A stretch of 64,000 bases of DNA from Erinaceus europaeus (lineage: Eukaryota; Chordata; Mammalia; Eulipotyphla; Erinaceidae). Below are positions 42,933 through 53,938 of the stretch, in pieces (the stretch's first letter is position 1; each line of letters begins with the position of its first letter). The position numbers and the translations under genes were made by a program. The notes below the pieces were generated by a model. That model saw only the letters and a list, made by a program, of their open reading frames with translations, made no database searches and was not told where the DNA came from. Location of the stretch: contig NC_080175.1 in assembly GCF_950295315.1 (NCBI RefSeq), positions 62,228,487 through 62,292,486 on the forward strand, in the 5' to 3' direction.

Positions 42933-43737
42933 ATGGTCTATTTCTGTCTATTCAGCAAAATGTTGAGTTACAAATCATATGTGTATCCGTTCATCTAGCC
43001 GTTCTACAGTAAAATTCAAAATATAATTTTAAAATAAATAAAATTTCTTGGAACCATCTAAATAATTTTAAACCTTCTAGAATATGATTTCTAGGCATAT
43101 AGGATTACTAAAGGACAGACCTTCCACTTTCTGCACCCCATAATGACCCTGGAAGTGAGCAGAGTGGTCCAGGAGGAATTGTTTACCTTTGCTAATGAAG
43201 ACAAATTCCTCAAACATTTAATTAATCAATTCATGTCATACAATTTTTTTTACAGAGACAAAATGAAAATACAGCACTGTCATTCAATAAATGGGCATAA
43301 GAACCATGCTACCGAAAAGGTGATATTCATAAAATGTAATCATAAAATTAATTAGTTCTAAGCCTACATAATGTAGATAGCCCTCACTTTAGCTCTACTT
43401 AAAAGGCTTTATTGATTCCATTATCTTTGTTCACTATTAAATAATAGAAAGTTCAACTCTCACTTTATAATGAAAATGTAGCTTCAGTTCAGTAATTTAA
43501 AACATACATTAATACACATTATAATCATCAGTCAACCACAAGGCTTTTTTTCTTTTTCCAGCTAAAGTCAGATATAACCAGTCATCCGCTTGTAGTAAAC
43601 TACAGCCAAACAGCTCTCAATTACCACTTGTTGCCATTCCCTGGTCCTTCTTTCTGTTATTTTAACACCATAAAGATGTGGGAGAGACAGAGTTAAGAAG
43701 TCAAAAGGAATTCATTCTCTGGTACTTTTTCTCTTAT
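42933..43737. other. AT-rich spacer with a 40-bp L1 3' UTR scrap
   Basis: 43115-43154 (GGACAGACCTTCCACTTTCTGCACCCCATAATGACCCTGG) matches the 3' UTR segment at 47340-47378 but has no L1 sequence on either side. The rest is unassigned. Confidence 0.65.
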
Positions 43738-43890
43738 TTTTTAAATATGTTTTATTAGTGGTTTAATATTTATTTACAAAATTGTGAGATAACAGATGTA
43801 TAATTCCATACAGTTCCTACCACCAGAGTTATGTGTTCCCATTCCTTCCATTGGAAAATGCAGTCGTTCTCCTAAGGTCAGAAATATGGA
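43738..43890 (-). mobile_element. Old L1 3' UTR terminal fragment
   Basis: TGTTTTATTAGTGGTTTAATATTTATTTACAAAATTG, CATACAGTTCCTACCACCAGAGTTATG, CTCCTAAGGTCAG. Same subfamily as 4018 and 16765; interrupted or ended by the next SINE. Confidence 0.8.
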
Positions 43891-43892
43891 TT

Positions 43893-44180
43893 GGGGAGTT
43901 GGGCACGCTGGTAGCACAGTAGGTTAAGAGCAGTTGGCACAAAGCTAAAGGACCAACATAATGATCCAGTTTCCAGCCCCGGCTCTCCACTTGCAGGGAA
44001 GTCGTTTCACAAGTAGTAAAGCAGGTCTGCAGGTGTCTATCTTTCTCTCCCCCTCTCTGTCTTCCCTTCTTCTCTACATTTCTTTCTGTCCTATCCAACA
44101 AGGACAACAATAATAACTACAACAATAAAACAACAAGGGTAACAAAAGGGAATAAATTAATATTTAAAAAATTAAAATCA
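43893..44180 (+). mobile_element. Long-type hedgehog SINE
   Basis: TTGGGGAGTTGGGCACGCTGGTAGCACAGTAGGTTAAGAGC head, CACTTGCAGGGAAGTCG core, CT block, AACAAGGACAACAATAATAAC, A/T tail. Confidence 0.92.
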
Positions 44181-44249
44181 TAAACATGGGAAATCCTAAA
44201 TATTGACTATTATTTCTATAACTATAAATATGTATATATATATTACTTG

Positions 44250-45010
44250 CCCTTTTTTATAAAAAGGGAAAATTGACAAAATCATAGGATAAGAGGGTTA
44301 CAACTCCACACAATTCCGACCACCAGAACTCCATCCCCTCCCCTGATACCTTTCCTACCTTTCCTATTCTTTAACCCTCTGGGAGTGTGGACCCAAGATC
44401 ATTGTGGGATGCAGAAGGTTGAAGGTCTGGCTTCTGTAATTGCTTCCCCACTGAACATGGGTGTTGACAGGTCCATCTATACTCCCAGCCTGTCTCTCTC
44501 TTTCCCTAATGGGGCAGGTCTCTGAGGAAGTAGAGCTCCAGGACACATTGGTGGGGTTGTTTGTCCAAAGAAGTCTGGTCGGCATCATGCTAGCATCTGG
44601 AACCGGGAGGCTGAAAAGAGAATTAACATATAAAGCCAAACAAATTGTTGACTAATCATGAACCTAAAGACTGGAATAGTGCAGATGAAAAGTTGAGGGG
44701 GGGGTCTCAGTTTTGTAGATAGCTAGTAGGCATATTTTAGTTATATTCCAAGGGGTCTGTGACTATAATAGTTGTTTGTTTTGGTTTTTGGTTTTTTTTT
44801 TTTTCTCTCTTTTTTTCCCCCTGAGCCTGAAAACTGATATGTAGGTGGGTCCAAGTTATTGTCTGGGGAGATGATGTCATGGCTGGTGAAAGGACCAGAA
44901 AACTGGATCAGGGAAGATAGTAGCTCCCAAATATGGGAAAGCTGTATAAATATTGTTTGCTGACTGTATATCCCATCGATTTGATGTGATCTGGGGCCCA
45001 TATTCAGATT
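44250..45010 (-). mobile_element. Old L1 3' UTR fragment
   Basis: TTTTTTATAAAAAGGGAAAATTGAC, GGATAAGAGGGTTACAACTCC through GACTGTATATCCCATCGATTTGATGTGATCTGGGGCCC. It includes a T-rich tract at 44785-44815. It supplies the colinear reference that exposes the inversion at 7350. Confidence 0.88.
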
Positions 45011-45045
45011 AGGAGCCTATATGACCTATGCCTAGTGGTTGCTCA

Positions 45046-46036
45046 TTTTTTTTTTATTTAAGAAAGGATTAATTAACAAAACCATAGGGTAGGAGGGGTA
45101 CAACTCCACACAGTTCCCACCACACAATCTCCATTACCCACCCCCTCCCCTGATAGCTTTTCCATTCTCCATCCCTCTGGGAGCATGGACCCAGGGTCAT
45201 TGTGGGTTGCAGAAGGTAGAAGGTCTGGCTTCTGTAATTGCTTCCCCGCTGAACATGGGCGTTGACTGGTCGGTCCATACTCCCAGTATGCCTCTCTCTT
45301 TCCCGAGTAGGGTGTGTCTCTGAGGAAGCGGAGCTCCAGGACACATTGGTGGGGCCTTCAGTCCAGGGAAGCCTGGCCAGCATCCTGATGGCATCTGGAA
45401 CCTGGTGACTGAAAAGAGACTTAACATACAAAGCCAACCAAATTGTTGAGCAATCATGGACCCAAAGCTTGGAATACTGGAGAGGAAGTATTAGGGAGTT
45501 ACTCACTGCAAACTCTAGTGTGCTTCTGCTTTCAGGTATATATTTTGCAGTAGTTTATAGATACGTGTGAACATATGCTGTCTCTCACAGAAACTGGTGT
45601 ATATCTAGGTTTTGGGACTTTGTTAGAAAGTGAACCACCTGAGATAGAATTAGAGTATACTATGAAAGGAAAGGTCTCACCTGAGTAATGAAGCTGAAGA
45701 GTTGTCATTCCACACGTGAAATCTCTGGACACAGTCTGAAGTGAAGCATGTTGAGGTGGTAATCGTTGCGTTGGTTAGGTTGTGATCGGCGGATGCAATA
45801 TTATTTGATATGGATTGGGAGAGGCATATGGGAAAGTGGGCCCTATCCAAGGGTTCCAGGACTGGGGGAAGTAGAGGCTCTATAGTGGAGATGTGAGGTT
45901 CCTGCTGTCTTAGGGTTCCAAAAGACAATCGATAGTTAATGTCATCATCACATTATTTGGTAATTGGGTTAACTTTGAAAAGTCCTTTTGTTATGGTTTG
46001 CTGTACAGTACCCAGTATCTTGTATATAGCTGTGCT
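45046..46036 (-). mobile_element. 5'-truncated young L1 (3' UTR only)
   Basis: Minus strand from TTTTTTTTTTATTTAAGAAAGGATTAATTAACAAAACC to TTTGCTGTACAGTACCCAGTATCTTGTATATAGCTGTGCTATTG. Closely matches 54270-55270 of the intact L1. Confidence 0.93.
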
Positions 46037-46732
46037 ATTGAATATTTATTTTTTATGGTTCTGTCTTCTCTTCCTAAGTCACACCTACTACTTCCTAGTG
46101 TCTTTTTTTTTTTTTTTCCTTTTTGCTGGATCTTTTGGAATTTGAGTTCTGAGTCCTCTCTGGTCATTTTTCCCTGATATTTCTCTATCTCTGGGAGTAA
46201 GAACAAAAATTCTTTATAGTATACAAAAGGTGGGAGCTCTGGCTTTTGTAATTTCTTCTGTGCCTACATGTCAATCCATAGTCCCAACCTATTTCTATCA
46301 TTCTATAGGGCTCTGGAGAGGTGAAACTCCCTGACACATTGGTGAAGTTGTCTGCCCATGGAGCTCAGGATGGAATCATTTTAGCATCTGCAGCTTGATG
46401 TCTGAAAAGCAGTAAGTTATGAGGCAGGGCAAACTATTCCATAAATAGGCAACAGAAAGTTGGGATAAAGAGCAGGTAATCATGGGGATTTTAAGGTGGA
46501 AAGAAATTAGGAATTCTATTTTAGGTCTGATCTTAGGGGCCCACGACTTTAGTAATTTTTGCTTGAACATAGAGGTGGGCTAAAAACACTATCTGGAAAG
46601 ATGTAGTCAGAGATGAGAGTAGAACTAGAAAGCTGGATTAAGACAGAGAGGAACTCCCCAACTTTAAGAAAATACATAAATACAATTAACTTTTTACCAT
46701 ATCAGTCTGACTTAAGGGTCATGTTTATTCAT
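46037..46732 (-). mobile_element. Old L1 3' UTR fragment
   Basis: GAATTTGAGTTCTGAGTCCTCTC, GGTGGGAGCTCTGGCTTTTGTAATTTC, GGGCTCTGGAGAGGTGAAACTCCCTGACACATTGG, GCTGGATTAAGACAGAGAGGAACTCCC. Same deep subfamily as 4018 and 16765. T15 run near 46107. Confidence 0.82.
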
Positions 46733-46748
46733 AAACCCTGTAATTTCT

Positions 46749-47056
46749 TTTTTTTTTTTTTTCTCCTCCAGGGTTATTGCTGGGCTCGGTGCCTGCACCA
46801 TGAATCCACTGCTCCTGGAGGCCATTTTTTCCCCCTTTTTGTTGCCCTAGTTGTTGCAGCCTCGTTGCAGTTATTATTGCCATTGTTGACGTTGCTTTGT
46901 TGGATAGAACAGAGAGAAATGGAGAGAGGAGGGGAAGACAGAGAGAGGGGGAGAGAAAGATAGACACCTGCAGACCTGCTTCACCGTCTGTGAAGCGACT
47001 CCCCTGCAGGTGGGGAGCCGGAGGCTCGAACCCACTTGCGCCACCGCCCGACCCCC
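46749..47056 (-). mobile_element. Young long-type SINE with perfect TSD
   Basis: TSD AAACCCTGTAATTTCT at 46733-46748 and 47057-47072, 16/16. Full 3' domain (CTCCAGGGTTATTGCTGGGCTCGGTGCCTGCACC), body, CCCCTGCAGGTGGGGAGCCGGAGGCTCGAACCC, head GCGCCACCGCCCGACCCCC. Contains a small deletion in the head between AACCC and ACTTGCGCC. Confidence 0.95.
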
Positions 47057-47169
47057 AAACCCTGTAATTTCTAATCTTAACATCTATATTGATTAACTAA
47101 AGGATTTTACACTGAGGACAGAAGGAGAAAATAAAAGGCAATGCTTAACCTGCTGCACTACTGCCTGGC

Positions 47170-47521
47170 CATTTTTTCAGCCACTAGGTTCCAGATGCTA
47201 ACATGATGCAACCAGACTTCCCTGGGCAGAGTACCTCACCAATGTGTCCTAGAGCCCCACTTCCCCAGAGCCCTGCCCCACTAGGGAAAGAGAGAAACAG
47301 GCTGGGAGTGTGGATCAACCTGTCAAAGCAATTACAGAAGCCAGACCTTCCACTTTCTGCACCCCATAATGACCCTGGGTCTATACTCCCATAGGGATAA
47401 AGAATAGGAAAACTAACAGGGGAGAGGATGAGATAGGGAGTTCTGGCAGTGGGAATTGTGTGGATTTGTACCCTTCTTAACCTGTGGTTGTTGTCACTGT
47501 TTCCTTTTTATAAATAAAAAA

Positions 47522-47573
<52 letters not shown>

Positions 47574-47575
47574 AA
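47170..47575 (+). mobile_element. Old L1 3' UTR with (GAAA)n tail
   Basis: TTTTTCAGCCACTAGGTTCCAGATGC, AGCAATTACAGAAGCCAGACCTTCC, GGAATTGTGTGGATTTGTACCC, TTTATAAATAAAAAAAAG, then (AAAG)n 47522-47575. Preceded by a SINE-head scrap (CTGCTGCACTACTGCCTGGCC, 47150-47170). Confidence 0.88.
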
Positions 47576-47609
47576 ACAATGCTTTGCCACTGTTACAAAT
47601 GCATATATA

Positions 47610-47780
47610 GGGGTCCAGGCAGTGACTTCATTGGTAGAGCACACAAAGTTACTGGCATGAGGACCAGGGCTCAGACTCCTGGTCCCTACCTACCATAAAC
47701 TTCATGAACAGTGGAACATTGCTTCAGGTTCCTCTCCTTTCTATCTCTCCCTTCCTATCTCTGTTTCTCTCACCTTCTAT
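47610..47780 (+). mobile_element. SINE split by the intact L1
   Basis: GGGGTCCAGGCAGTGACTTCATTGGTAGAGCAC head, CATGAGGACCAGGGCTCAGACTCCTGG, CT block TTTCTATCTCTCCCTTCC. The 3' remainder (AACTGTGGAATTGTGCCAGCACTGAACCCTAGCAATAACC) resumes at 55395, after the L1. Confidence 0.8.
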
Positions 47781-47797
47781 AAGAAATGTTCACTAGA
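47781..47797. repeat. L1 target-site duplication, left
   Basis: AAGAAATGTTCACTAGA, identical to 55378-55394 (17/17). Confidence 0.97.
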
Positions 47798-48225
47798 GGA
47801 AGGTATGGAGTGCTCTGATAGCATCGCCGGCAAAGGTAGGATTTTCTGCCTTTAGCAGGCCAGTCAATAAGGGGGAGGGCACCAAAGAAGTTATTACAGT
47901 TTAATTTGGGTTAACAATTAGAGCAAAGGTGACACGGACTAGCGGGGCTCCAGAATTCCCAGGCGGCGCCAGGCAAGGCAAGTGCGCCGGGCATTGTCCT
48001 CCGCCCGCCCGGGAAGGCGGCTCCTCCGCCGGTTGCAGAGCGCGGCGGGCAGAGGACCCGGAGAGAGCACTTTAGCTCGGGGGCTGCCTCTTGGGAGTTG
48101 CCAGGGTCCACCGCGACCCTGAGGGTGGATCCAAAGACTTCTTGAGTATAGCTCTCATTGGATCAAAGGACTTGGAGCTAGTGTTCATTTTTGAGAAATC
48201 CTTTAAAAAAGTCTGGAGGGCGGGG
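47798..48225 (+). promoter_or_regulatory. Extra CpG-rich 5' segment upstream of the canonical L1 start
   Basis: The other full-length L1 starts exactly at AGGTTCCCGGAAGATGG after its TSD, whereas this one carries 428 bp before that motif (GTTTCCCGGAAGATGG at 48226). The segment holds a diverged second copy of the 5' UTR motif (GGATTTTCTGCCTTTAGCAGGCCA at 47833; main copy at 48301). It also has a dense CpG block (47935-48065: GGCGGCGCC, GTGCGCCGGGC, CTCCGCCGG, AGCGCGGCGG). It may be an older 5' UTR unit, a captured upstream promoter or a 5' transduction. Confidence 0.75.
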
Positions 48226-49138
48226 TTTCCCGGAAGATGGCGCCCGGAGAAGCAGAAGCGGTTAGCCTTTGAGCTCCGGACACATCTCGTGTAAACAATA
48301 GGATTTTCTGCCTTTAGCAGGCCATCCAATAAGGGGCCATAACGGTCATACCAAGGATGTTTCTATAACTTAATTTGGGTTAAGAATTAGAGTAGGGGAA
48401 AAAATTCTTTTTTCTTCCTTTTAATTTTCAAGCATACATCCTTCCCGCCGCCCCCCCTCCCCCCATAAGCAGTGCCTGGGACCAGCTACTAGCAGGATAC
48501 CCCATACCACCAAACAGGGTTTTTTTTTTTTTTTTTTTTTTTTTTTCCTTTTTCCTTTTTTTTTTTTTTAATTCACTGATACACATTTGGGAAGTTCCTC
48601 GCACTGCTCTTTAATTACAACTCTTCTTCCTATCTTCTCCCTTTTCTCTCTCTTATCTCTCTCAATCTCTCTCTTTTTTTTTCTTTTTTTTTTTTTTTTT
48701 TAATCTTGTCATACACTTCTTTCTTCTTTGCCTTTCTGAATTTCTGAATTACTTTGGGGAAGAAATCTGACCCAGAGTGGACTCTCTATGTGTGTATCTC
48801 TGCTCTAGTTCCCTTTACACTCTTGTTACCCTTAGAATATACACTGGATAGTAGATTTGCATAACTGTCTATTCTTGCTATCCTCTCTTCCTTTTCTCTT
48901 TCTTCACTGGGATTTGGTTACTATTTTTTCACGGACTGGAGAAATTGTTTGGCTAACTGGTAACGATTAAACTCCTTCAATACTTACTTCAGTTGCTACG
49001 GTTATTCCGGAGGTTGGTGAGTGCAATTGTCATAAAGGTATTTAGTACAGTGTTACTTGTGCTCAAAACACAACAACTGAGGAACAACAGAACATTAAAA
49101 AAAAAAAAAAAGAGAGAAACACATAAATTAAAAAAAAA
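48226..49138 (+). promoter_or_regulatory. Canonical L1 5' UTR / internal promoter
   Basis: AAGATGGCG (48233-48241) is a YY1-like site near the canonical 5' end. CT-rich with long T runs (48525-48546, 48669-48701). Relative to 17738-19338 two blocks are missing: about 320 bp after AGCAGGATACCCC (48500), and about 480 bp at CACATTTGGGAAG/TTCCTCGCACTGCTC (48595). The second fits recombination between the tandem units seen in the other copy. Confidence 0.8.
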
Positions 49139-50053
49139 ATGGGTAGATTAAAAACAAATAAAACTGCTACCCCAATGAATGAAGACAAGAGCCCAGAAGA
49201 AACCACAAATCAGTCAGAAGTAACCATAGATAAGAAAAGTATGCAAGCAATAATAAACTTATTAATCACAGAAATGAAAACAACATTGGAGGAAAGAAAT
49301 GGCAGTATTAGGGAAACAACAGTTGAGACCCCCAAGGAAAATACTGATTATCTTGAGACAATTAGAGAACTGAAAGCTGAAATAGCTGTAATGAAGAAAG
49401 AAGCTGAGGCAAGGGAAAGCAGACTAACAGAAGCAGAAAACAGAATTAGTCAGACAGAGGATGAGTTAGAGAAAACTAAGAAAGAGGTGAAAGAGCTTAA
49501 AAAGAGATTGAGAGACACTGAAAACAACAACAGAGACATATGGGATGATCTCAAAAGAAGTAACATTCGTATAATTGGCCTGCCAGAGGAAGAAAGAGAG
49601 GAAGGGGAAGCAAACATCCTAGAGGAAATAATACAAGAAAATTTCCCAGACCTGAATAACAGAAAGGATATCAAGGTGCAAGAGGCCCAGAGAGTACCAA
49701 ACAGAATCAACCCAGACCTGAAAACACCAAGACACATCATAGTCACAATGAGAAGAAGTAAGGATAAAGAAAGGATCCTAAAGGCTGCAAGAGAGAAACA
49801 AAAAGTCACATACAGGGGAAAACCCATAAGACTTTCTGCAGATTTTTCAACTCAAACTCTAAAAGCCAGAAGGGAGTGGCAAGATATCTATCGAGCCCTG
49901 AATGAAAAAGGGTTTCAACCAAGGATTATATATCCTGCTAGACTTTCATTCAAGCTAGATGGAGGGATCAAAACCTTCTTAGACAAACAACAGTTAAAGG
50001 AGGCAACTATCACCAAGCCGGCCCTGAAAGAGGTATTAAAAGACCTCTTATAA
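49139..50053 (+). CDS. ORF1: L1 ORF1 protein (RNA-binding trimeric chaperone)
   Basis: 304 residues, slightly shorter than human ORF1p (338). In the family this protein trimerises, coats L1 RNA and acts as a nucleic-acid chaperone in the cytoplasmic RNP. Seen here: Met-Gly-Arg start after an A-rich leader; short N-terminal region (about 1-50); coiled coil with Leu/Ile/Glu/Lys heptads (about 55-130); RRM-like domain (about 135-230) with IRIIGLPEEEREEGE and RVPNRINPDLKTPRHIIV; C-terminal domain (about 230-304) with KVTYRGKPIRLSADFSTQT and FQPRIIYPARLSFKLDGGI. The ATG at 49139 is the first in frame and has the same context as the decayed copy. Open throughout; ORF2 follows 60 bp later. Confidence 0.95.
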   Translation: MGRLKTNKTATPMNEDKSPEETTNQSEVTIDKKSMQAIINLLITEMKTTLEERNGSIRETTVETPKENTDYLETIRELKAEIAVMKKEAEARESRLTEAENRISQTEDELEKTKKEVKELKKRLRDTENNNRDIWDDLKRSNIRIIGLPEEEREEGEANILEEIIQENFPDLNNRKDIKVQEAQRVPNRINPDLKTPRHIIVTMRRSKDKERILKAAREKQKVTYRGKPIRLSADFSTQTLKARREWQDIYRALNEKGFQPRIIYPARLSFKLDGGIKTFLDKQQLKEATITKPALKEVLKDLL

Positions 50054-50113
50054 ACAAGAACATCACTATAATACTTGTAATATATCAGAGCAAACAAATT
50101 GTTTCTTAGAACA

Positions 50114-53100
50114 ATGGCACTACAATACATTAAATCCATAATATCAATAAATGTCAATGGCTTAAACTCACCCATCAAAAGGCACAGGGTGGGGGGATGG
50201 ATCAGAAAACATAACCCAACCATATGCTGCTTGCAAGAATCACATCTGTCACAACAAGATAAACACAGACTTAAAGTGAAAGGATGGAAAACTATCATAC
50301 AGGCTAACGGTCCACAAAAAAGGGCAGGAACAGCCATTCTCATCTCAGACACGATAGATTTTAAATTAAATAAAGTAATAAAAGATAGGCAAGGACATTA
50401 CATAATGATAAGAGGATCAATCAGCCAAGAAGACTTAACAATTATTAACATCTATGCACCCAACGAGGGACCATCTAAATACATTAAACACCTATTGAAA
50501 CAATTTCAAAAATACATCAATAGTAATACAATAATAGTGGGAGACTTCAATACCCCACTCTCACACTTAGACAGATCAACAAAGAAGAGAACCAATAAAG
50601 ATATAAGAGAATTGAATGAAGAGATTGACAGACTAGACCTCTTGGACATTTTCAGACTCCTCCACCCCAAAAAACTGGAATACACCTTCTTTTCAAATCC
50701 ACATAACACATACTCAAGGATAGACCACATGTTAGGCCACAAAGACAGCATCAATAAATTCAAGAGCATTGAAATCATCCCAAGTATCTTCTCAGACCAC
50801 AGTGGAGTAAAACTAACTTTTAACAACAAACGGAAAATTATTAAAAGACATAGAATTTGGAAACTAAACAACACGCTCCTTAAGAACCACTGGGTCAGAC
50901 ACTCACTCAAACAGGAAATTCAAATGTTCCTGGAAACTAATGAAAATGAAGACACAACCTATCAAAATATTTGGGACACAGCGAAAGCAGTACTGAGAGG
51001 GAAACTTATAGCTATACAATCACATATTAAACACCAAGAAGAAGCCCAAATGAACGAACTTACTACACACCTCAAGGACTTAGAGGAAGAGGAACAAAGG
51101 AACCCTAAAGCAACCAGAAGGACAGAAATCACTAAAGTTAGAGCAGAAATAAACAACATCGAAAATAAAAGAACCATACAAAAGATCAATGAAGCCAAAT
51201 GTTGGTTCTTTGAAAGATTAAACAAAATTGACAAACCCCTAGCCAGACTCACCAAACAAAAAAGAGAGAAGACTCAAATTAATAGAATTGTCAACGATAC
51301 AGGAGATATCACAACTGACACCACAGAAATCCAGAGAATTCTGCGAAACTTCTATAAAGAACTATATGCCACCAAGCTAGAGAATCTGGAAGAAATGGAA
51401 CAATTCCTAGAAACCTATGCACTTCCAAAACTGAACCAAGAAGAACTACAAAATCTAAATGCACCAATCACAGACAAAGAAATTGAAACCGTTATTAAGA
51501 ATCTCCCCAACAACAAAAGTCCTGGACCTGATGGCTTCACAAACGAATTCTACAAAACTTTCAGGAAACAGTTAATACCCATACTTCTTAAGCTATTCCA
51601 TAAGATTGAAGAAACAGGAATACTCCCTTCCACCTTTTATGAAGCCAACATCACCCTGATACCAAAAGCTGATAGGGACAGAACAAAAAAGGAAAACTAC
51701 AGACCAATATCTCTGATGAACATAGATGCCAAAATATTAAACAAGATCTTGGCCAACCGGATACAGCAACACATCAAAAAGATTGTTCATCATGACCAAG
51801 TGGGATTCATTCCAGGAATGCAAGGCTGGTTCAACATCCGTAAATCAATCAATGTCATTCATCACATCAATAAAAGCAAAGCCAAAAACCACATGATTAT
51901 CTCAATAGATGCAGAGAAAGCCTTTGACAAAATCCAACACCCATTCATGCTCAAAACTCTACAAAAAATGGGAATAGATGGGAAATTCCTCAAGATAGTG
52001 GAGTCTATATATAGCAAACCTACAGCCAACATCATACTCAATGGAGAGAAGCTGAAAGCATTCCCCCTCAGATCAGGGACTAGACAGGGCTGCCCACTGT
52101 CACCGTTACTCTTCAACATAGTATTGGAAGTTCTTGCCATAGCAATCAGGCAAGAGAAAGAAATCAAAGGGATACAGATTGGAAGGGAAGAAGTCAAGCT
52201 CTCACTATTTGCAGATGATATGATAGTATACATAGAAAGACCTAAAGAATCCAGTAGAAAATTACTGGAAGTTGTTAGGCAATATAGCAAGGTATCAGGC
52301 TACAAAATCAATGTACAAAAATCAGTGGCATTTCTTTATGCAAACACTAAATCTGAAGAAGAAGACATCCAGAAATCACTCCCATTCACTGTTTCAGCAA
52401 AATCAATCAAATACCTAGGAATAAAGTTGACCAAAGAAGTGAAAGACTTGTATGCTGAAAACTATGAGTCGCTACTCAAGGAGATAGAAACTGATACCAA
52501 GAAATGGAAAGATATCCCATGCTCATGGATTGGAAGAATAAATATCATCAAAATGAACATTCTCCCCAGAGCCATATACAAATTTAATGCAATACCCATC
52601 AAAGTTCCACCAAGCTTCTTTAAGAGAATAGAACAAACACTACAATCATTTATCTGGAACCTGAAAACACCTAGAATTGCCAAAACCATCTTGAGGAAAA
52701 GAAACAGAAATGGAGGCATCACACTCCCAGACCTTAAACTATATTATAAAGCCATCATCATCAAAACAGCATGGTACTGGAACAAAAATAGGCACACAGA
52801 CCAGTGGAACAGAATTGAAAGCCCAGAAGTAAATCCCAACACCTATGGGCATCTAATCTTTGATAAGGGGGCCCAAAGGATTAAATGGAAGAAGGAGGCT
52901 CTCTTCAATAAATGGTGCTGGGAAAACTGGGTTGAAACATGCAGAAGAATGAAATTGAACTACTTTATCTCACCAGAAACAAAAATCAACTCCAAATGGA
53001 TCAAAGACCTAGATGTCAGACCAGAAACAATCAAATACTTAGAGGAAAACATTGGTAAAACACTTTCCCATCTACACCTCAAGGATATCTTCGATGAATC

Positions 53101-53938
53101 AAACCCAATTGCAAGGAAGACCAAAGCAGAAACAAACCAATGGGACTACATCAAATTGAAAAGCTTCTGCACATCCAAAGAAACTATTAAACAAACAGAG
53201 AGACCCCTCACAGAATGGGAGAAGATCTTTACATGCCAGACATCAGACAAGAAACTAATCACCAAAATATATAAAGAGCTCAGCAAACTTAGCCACAAAA
53301 AAGCAAATGACCCCATCCAAAAATGGGCAGAGGAAATGAACAAAACACTCACCACAGAGGAGATCCAAAAGGCTAACAAACATATGAAAAACTGCTCTAG
53401 GTCACTGATTGTCAGAGAAATGCAAATTAAGACAACACTAAGATACCACCTCACTCCTGTAAGAATGGCATACATCAAAAAGGACAGCAGCAACAAATGC
53501 TGGAGAGGATGTGGGGACAGAGGAACCCTTTTACATTGCTGGTGGGAATGTAAATTGGTACAGCCTCTGTGGAGAGCAGTCTGGAAAACCCTCAGAAGGC
53601 TAGACATGGACCTTCCATATGACCCAATAATTCCTCTCCTGGGGTTATACCCCAAGGACTCCATAACACCCAACCAAAAAGAGGTGTGTACTCCTATGTT
53701 CATAGCAGCACAATTCATAATAGCTAAAACCTGGAAGCAACCCAGGTGCCCAACAACAGATGAATGGCTGAGAAAGCTGTGGTATATATACACAATGGAA
53801 TACTATGCAGCTATCAAGAACAATGAACTCACCTTCTCTGACCCATCTTGGACAGAGCTAGAAGGAATTATGTTAAGTGGACTAAGTCAGAAAGTTAAAG
53901 ATGAGTATGGGATGATCCCACTCATCAACAGAAGCTGA
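50114..53938 (+). CDS. ORF2: L1 ORF2 protein (endonuclease / reverse transcriptase)
   Basis: 1274 residues from [11 protein letters not shown]; an upstream in-frame ATG at 50099 would add 5. Human ORF2p is 1275, so this looks full length. In the family it nicks target DNA and primes reverse transcription in the nucleus. APE-type endonuclease (1-240): [71 protein letters not shown] (about 450-775): [71 protein letters not shown] with catalytic Asp pair at about 701-702. C-terminal Cys-His motif [18 protein letters not shown] (about 1133-1150). It ends PLINRS. I see no missing catalytic residue. Confidence 0.97.
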   Translation: MALQYIKSIISINVNGLNSPIKRHRVGGWIRKHNPTICCLQESHLSQQDKHRLKVKGWKTIIQANGPQKRAGTAILISDTIDFKLNKVIKDRQGHYIMIRGSISQEDLTIINIYAPNEGPSKYIKHLLKQFQKYINSNTIIVGDFNTPLSHLDRSTKKRTNKDIRELNEEIDRLDLLDIFRLLHPKKLEYTFFSNPHNTYSRIDHMLGHKDSINKFKSIEIIPSIFSDHSGVKLTFNNKRKIIKRHRIWKLNNTLLKNHWVRHSLKQEIQMFLETNENEDTTYQNIWDTAKAVLRGKLIAIQSHIKHQEEAQMNELTTHLKDLEEEEQRNPKATRRTEITKVRAEINNIENKRTIQKINEAKCWFFERLNKIDKPLARLTKQKREKTQINRIVNDTGDITTDTTEIQRILRNFYKELYATKLENLEEMEQFLETYALPKLNQEELQNLNAPITDKEIETVIKNLPNNKSPGPDGFTNEFYKTFRKQLIPILLKLFHKIEETGILPSTFYEANITLIPKADRDRTKKENYRPISLMNIDAKILNKILANRIQQHIKKIVHHDQVGFIPGMQGWFNIRKSINVIHHINKSKAKNHMIISIDAEKAFDKIQHPFMLKTLQKMGIDGKFLKIVESIYSKPTANIILNGEKLKAFPLRSGTRQGCPLSPLLFNIVLEVLAIAIRQEKEIKGIQIGREEVKLSLFADDMIVYIERPKESSRKLLEVVRQYSKVSGYKINVQKSVAFLYANTKSEEEDIQKSLPFTVSAKSIKYLGIKLTKEVKDLYAENYESLLKEIETDTKKWKDIPCSWIGRINIIKMNILPRAIYKFNAIPIKVPPSFFKRIEQTLQSFIWNLKTPRIAKTILRKRNRNGGITLPDLKLYYKAIIIKTAWYWNKNRHTDQWNRIESPEVNPNTYGHLIFDKGAQRIKWKKEALFNKWCWENWVETCRRMKLNYFISPETKINSKWIKDLDVRPETIKYLEENIGKTLSHLHLKDIFDESNPIARKTKAETNQWDYIKLKSFCTSKETIKQTERPLTEWEKIFTCQTSDKKLITKIYKELSKLSHKKANDPIQKWAEEMNKTLTTEEIQKANKHMKNCSRSLIVREMQIKTTLRYHLTPVRMAYIKKDSSNKCWRGCGDRGTLLHCWWECKLVQPLWRAVWKTLRRLDMDLPYDPIIPLLGLYPKDSITPNQKEVCTPMFIAAQFIIAKTWKQPRCPTTDEWLRKLWYIYTMEYYAAIKNNELTFSDPSWTELEGIMLSGLSQKVKDEYGMIPLINRS

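Noticed and set aside
47520..47575. Direct-repeat arrays as possible CRISPR
   Set aside because: Units are 2-5 bp microsatellites with no spacers, in a vertebrate genome.
47911..48329. Short minus-strand frames in the CpG-rich block
   Set aside because: GC-rich DNA has few stops; no conserved features. The block is better explained as L1-linked regulatory sequence.
50506..52722. Several minus-strand frames of 85-142 codons
   Set aside because: Shadows of the intact L1 ORF2; hydrophobic Ser/Leu-rich translations typical of the reverse strand of L1.
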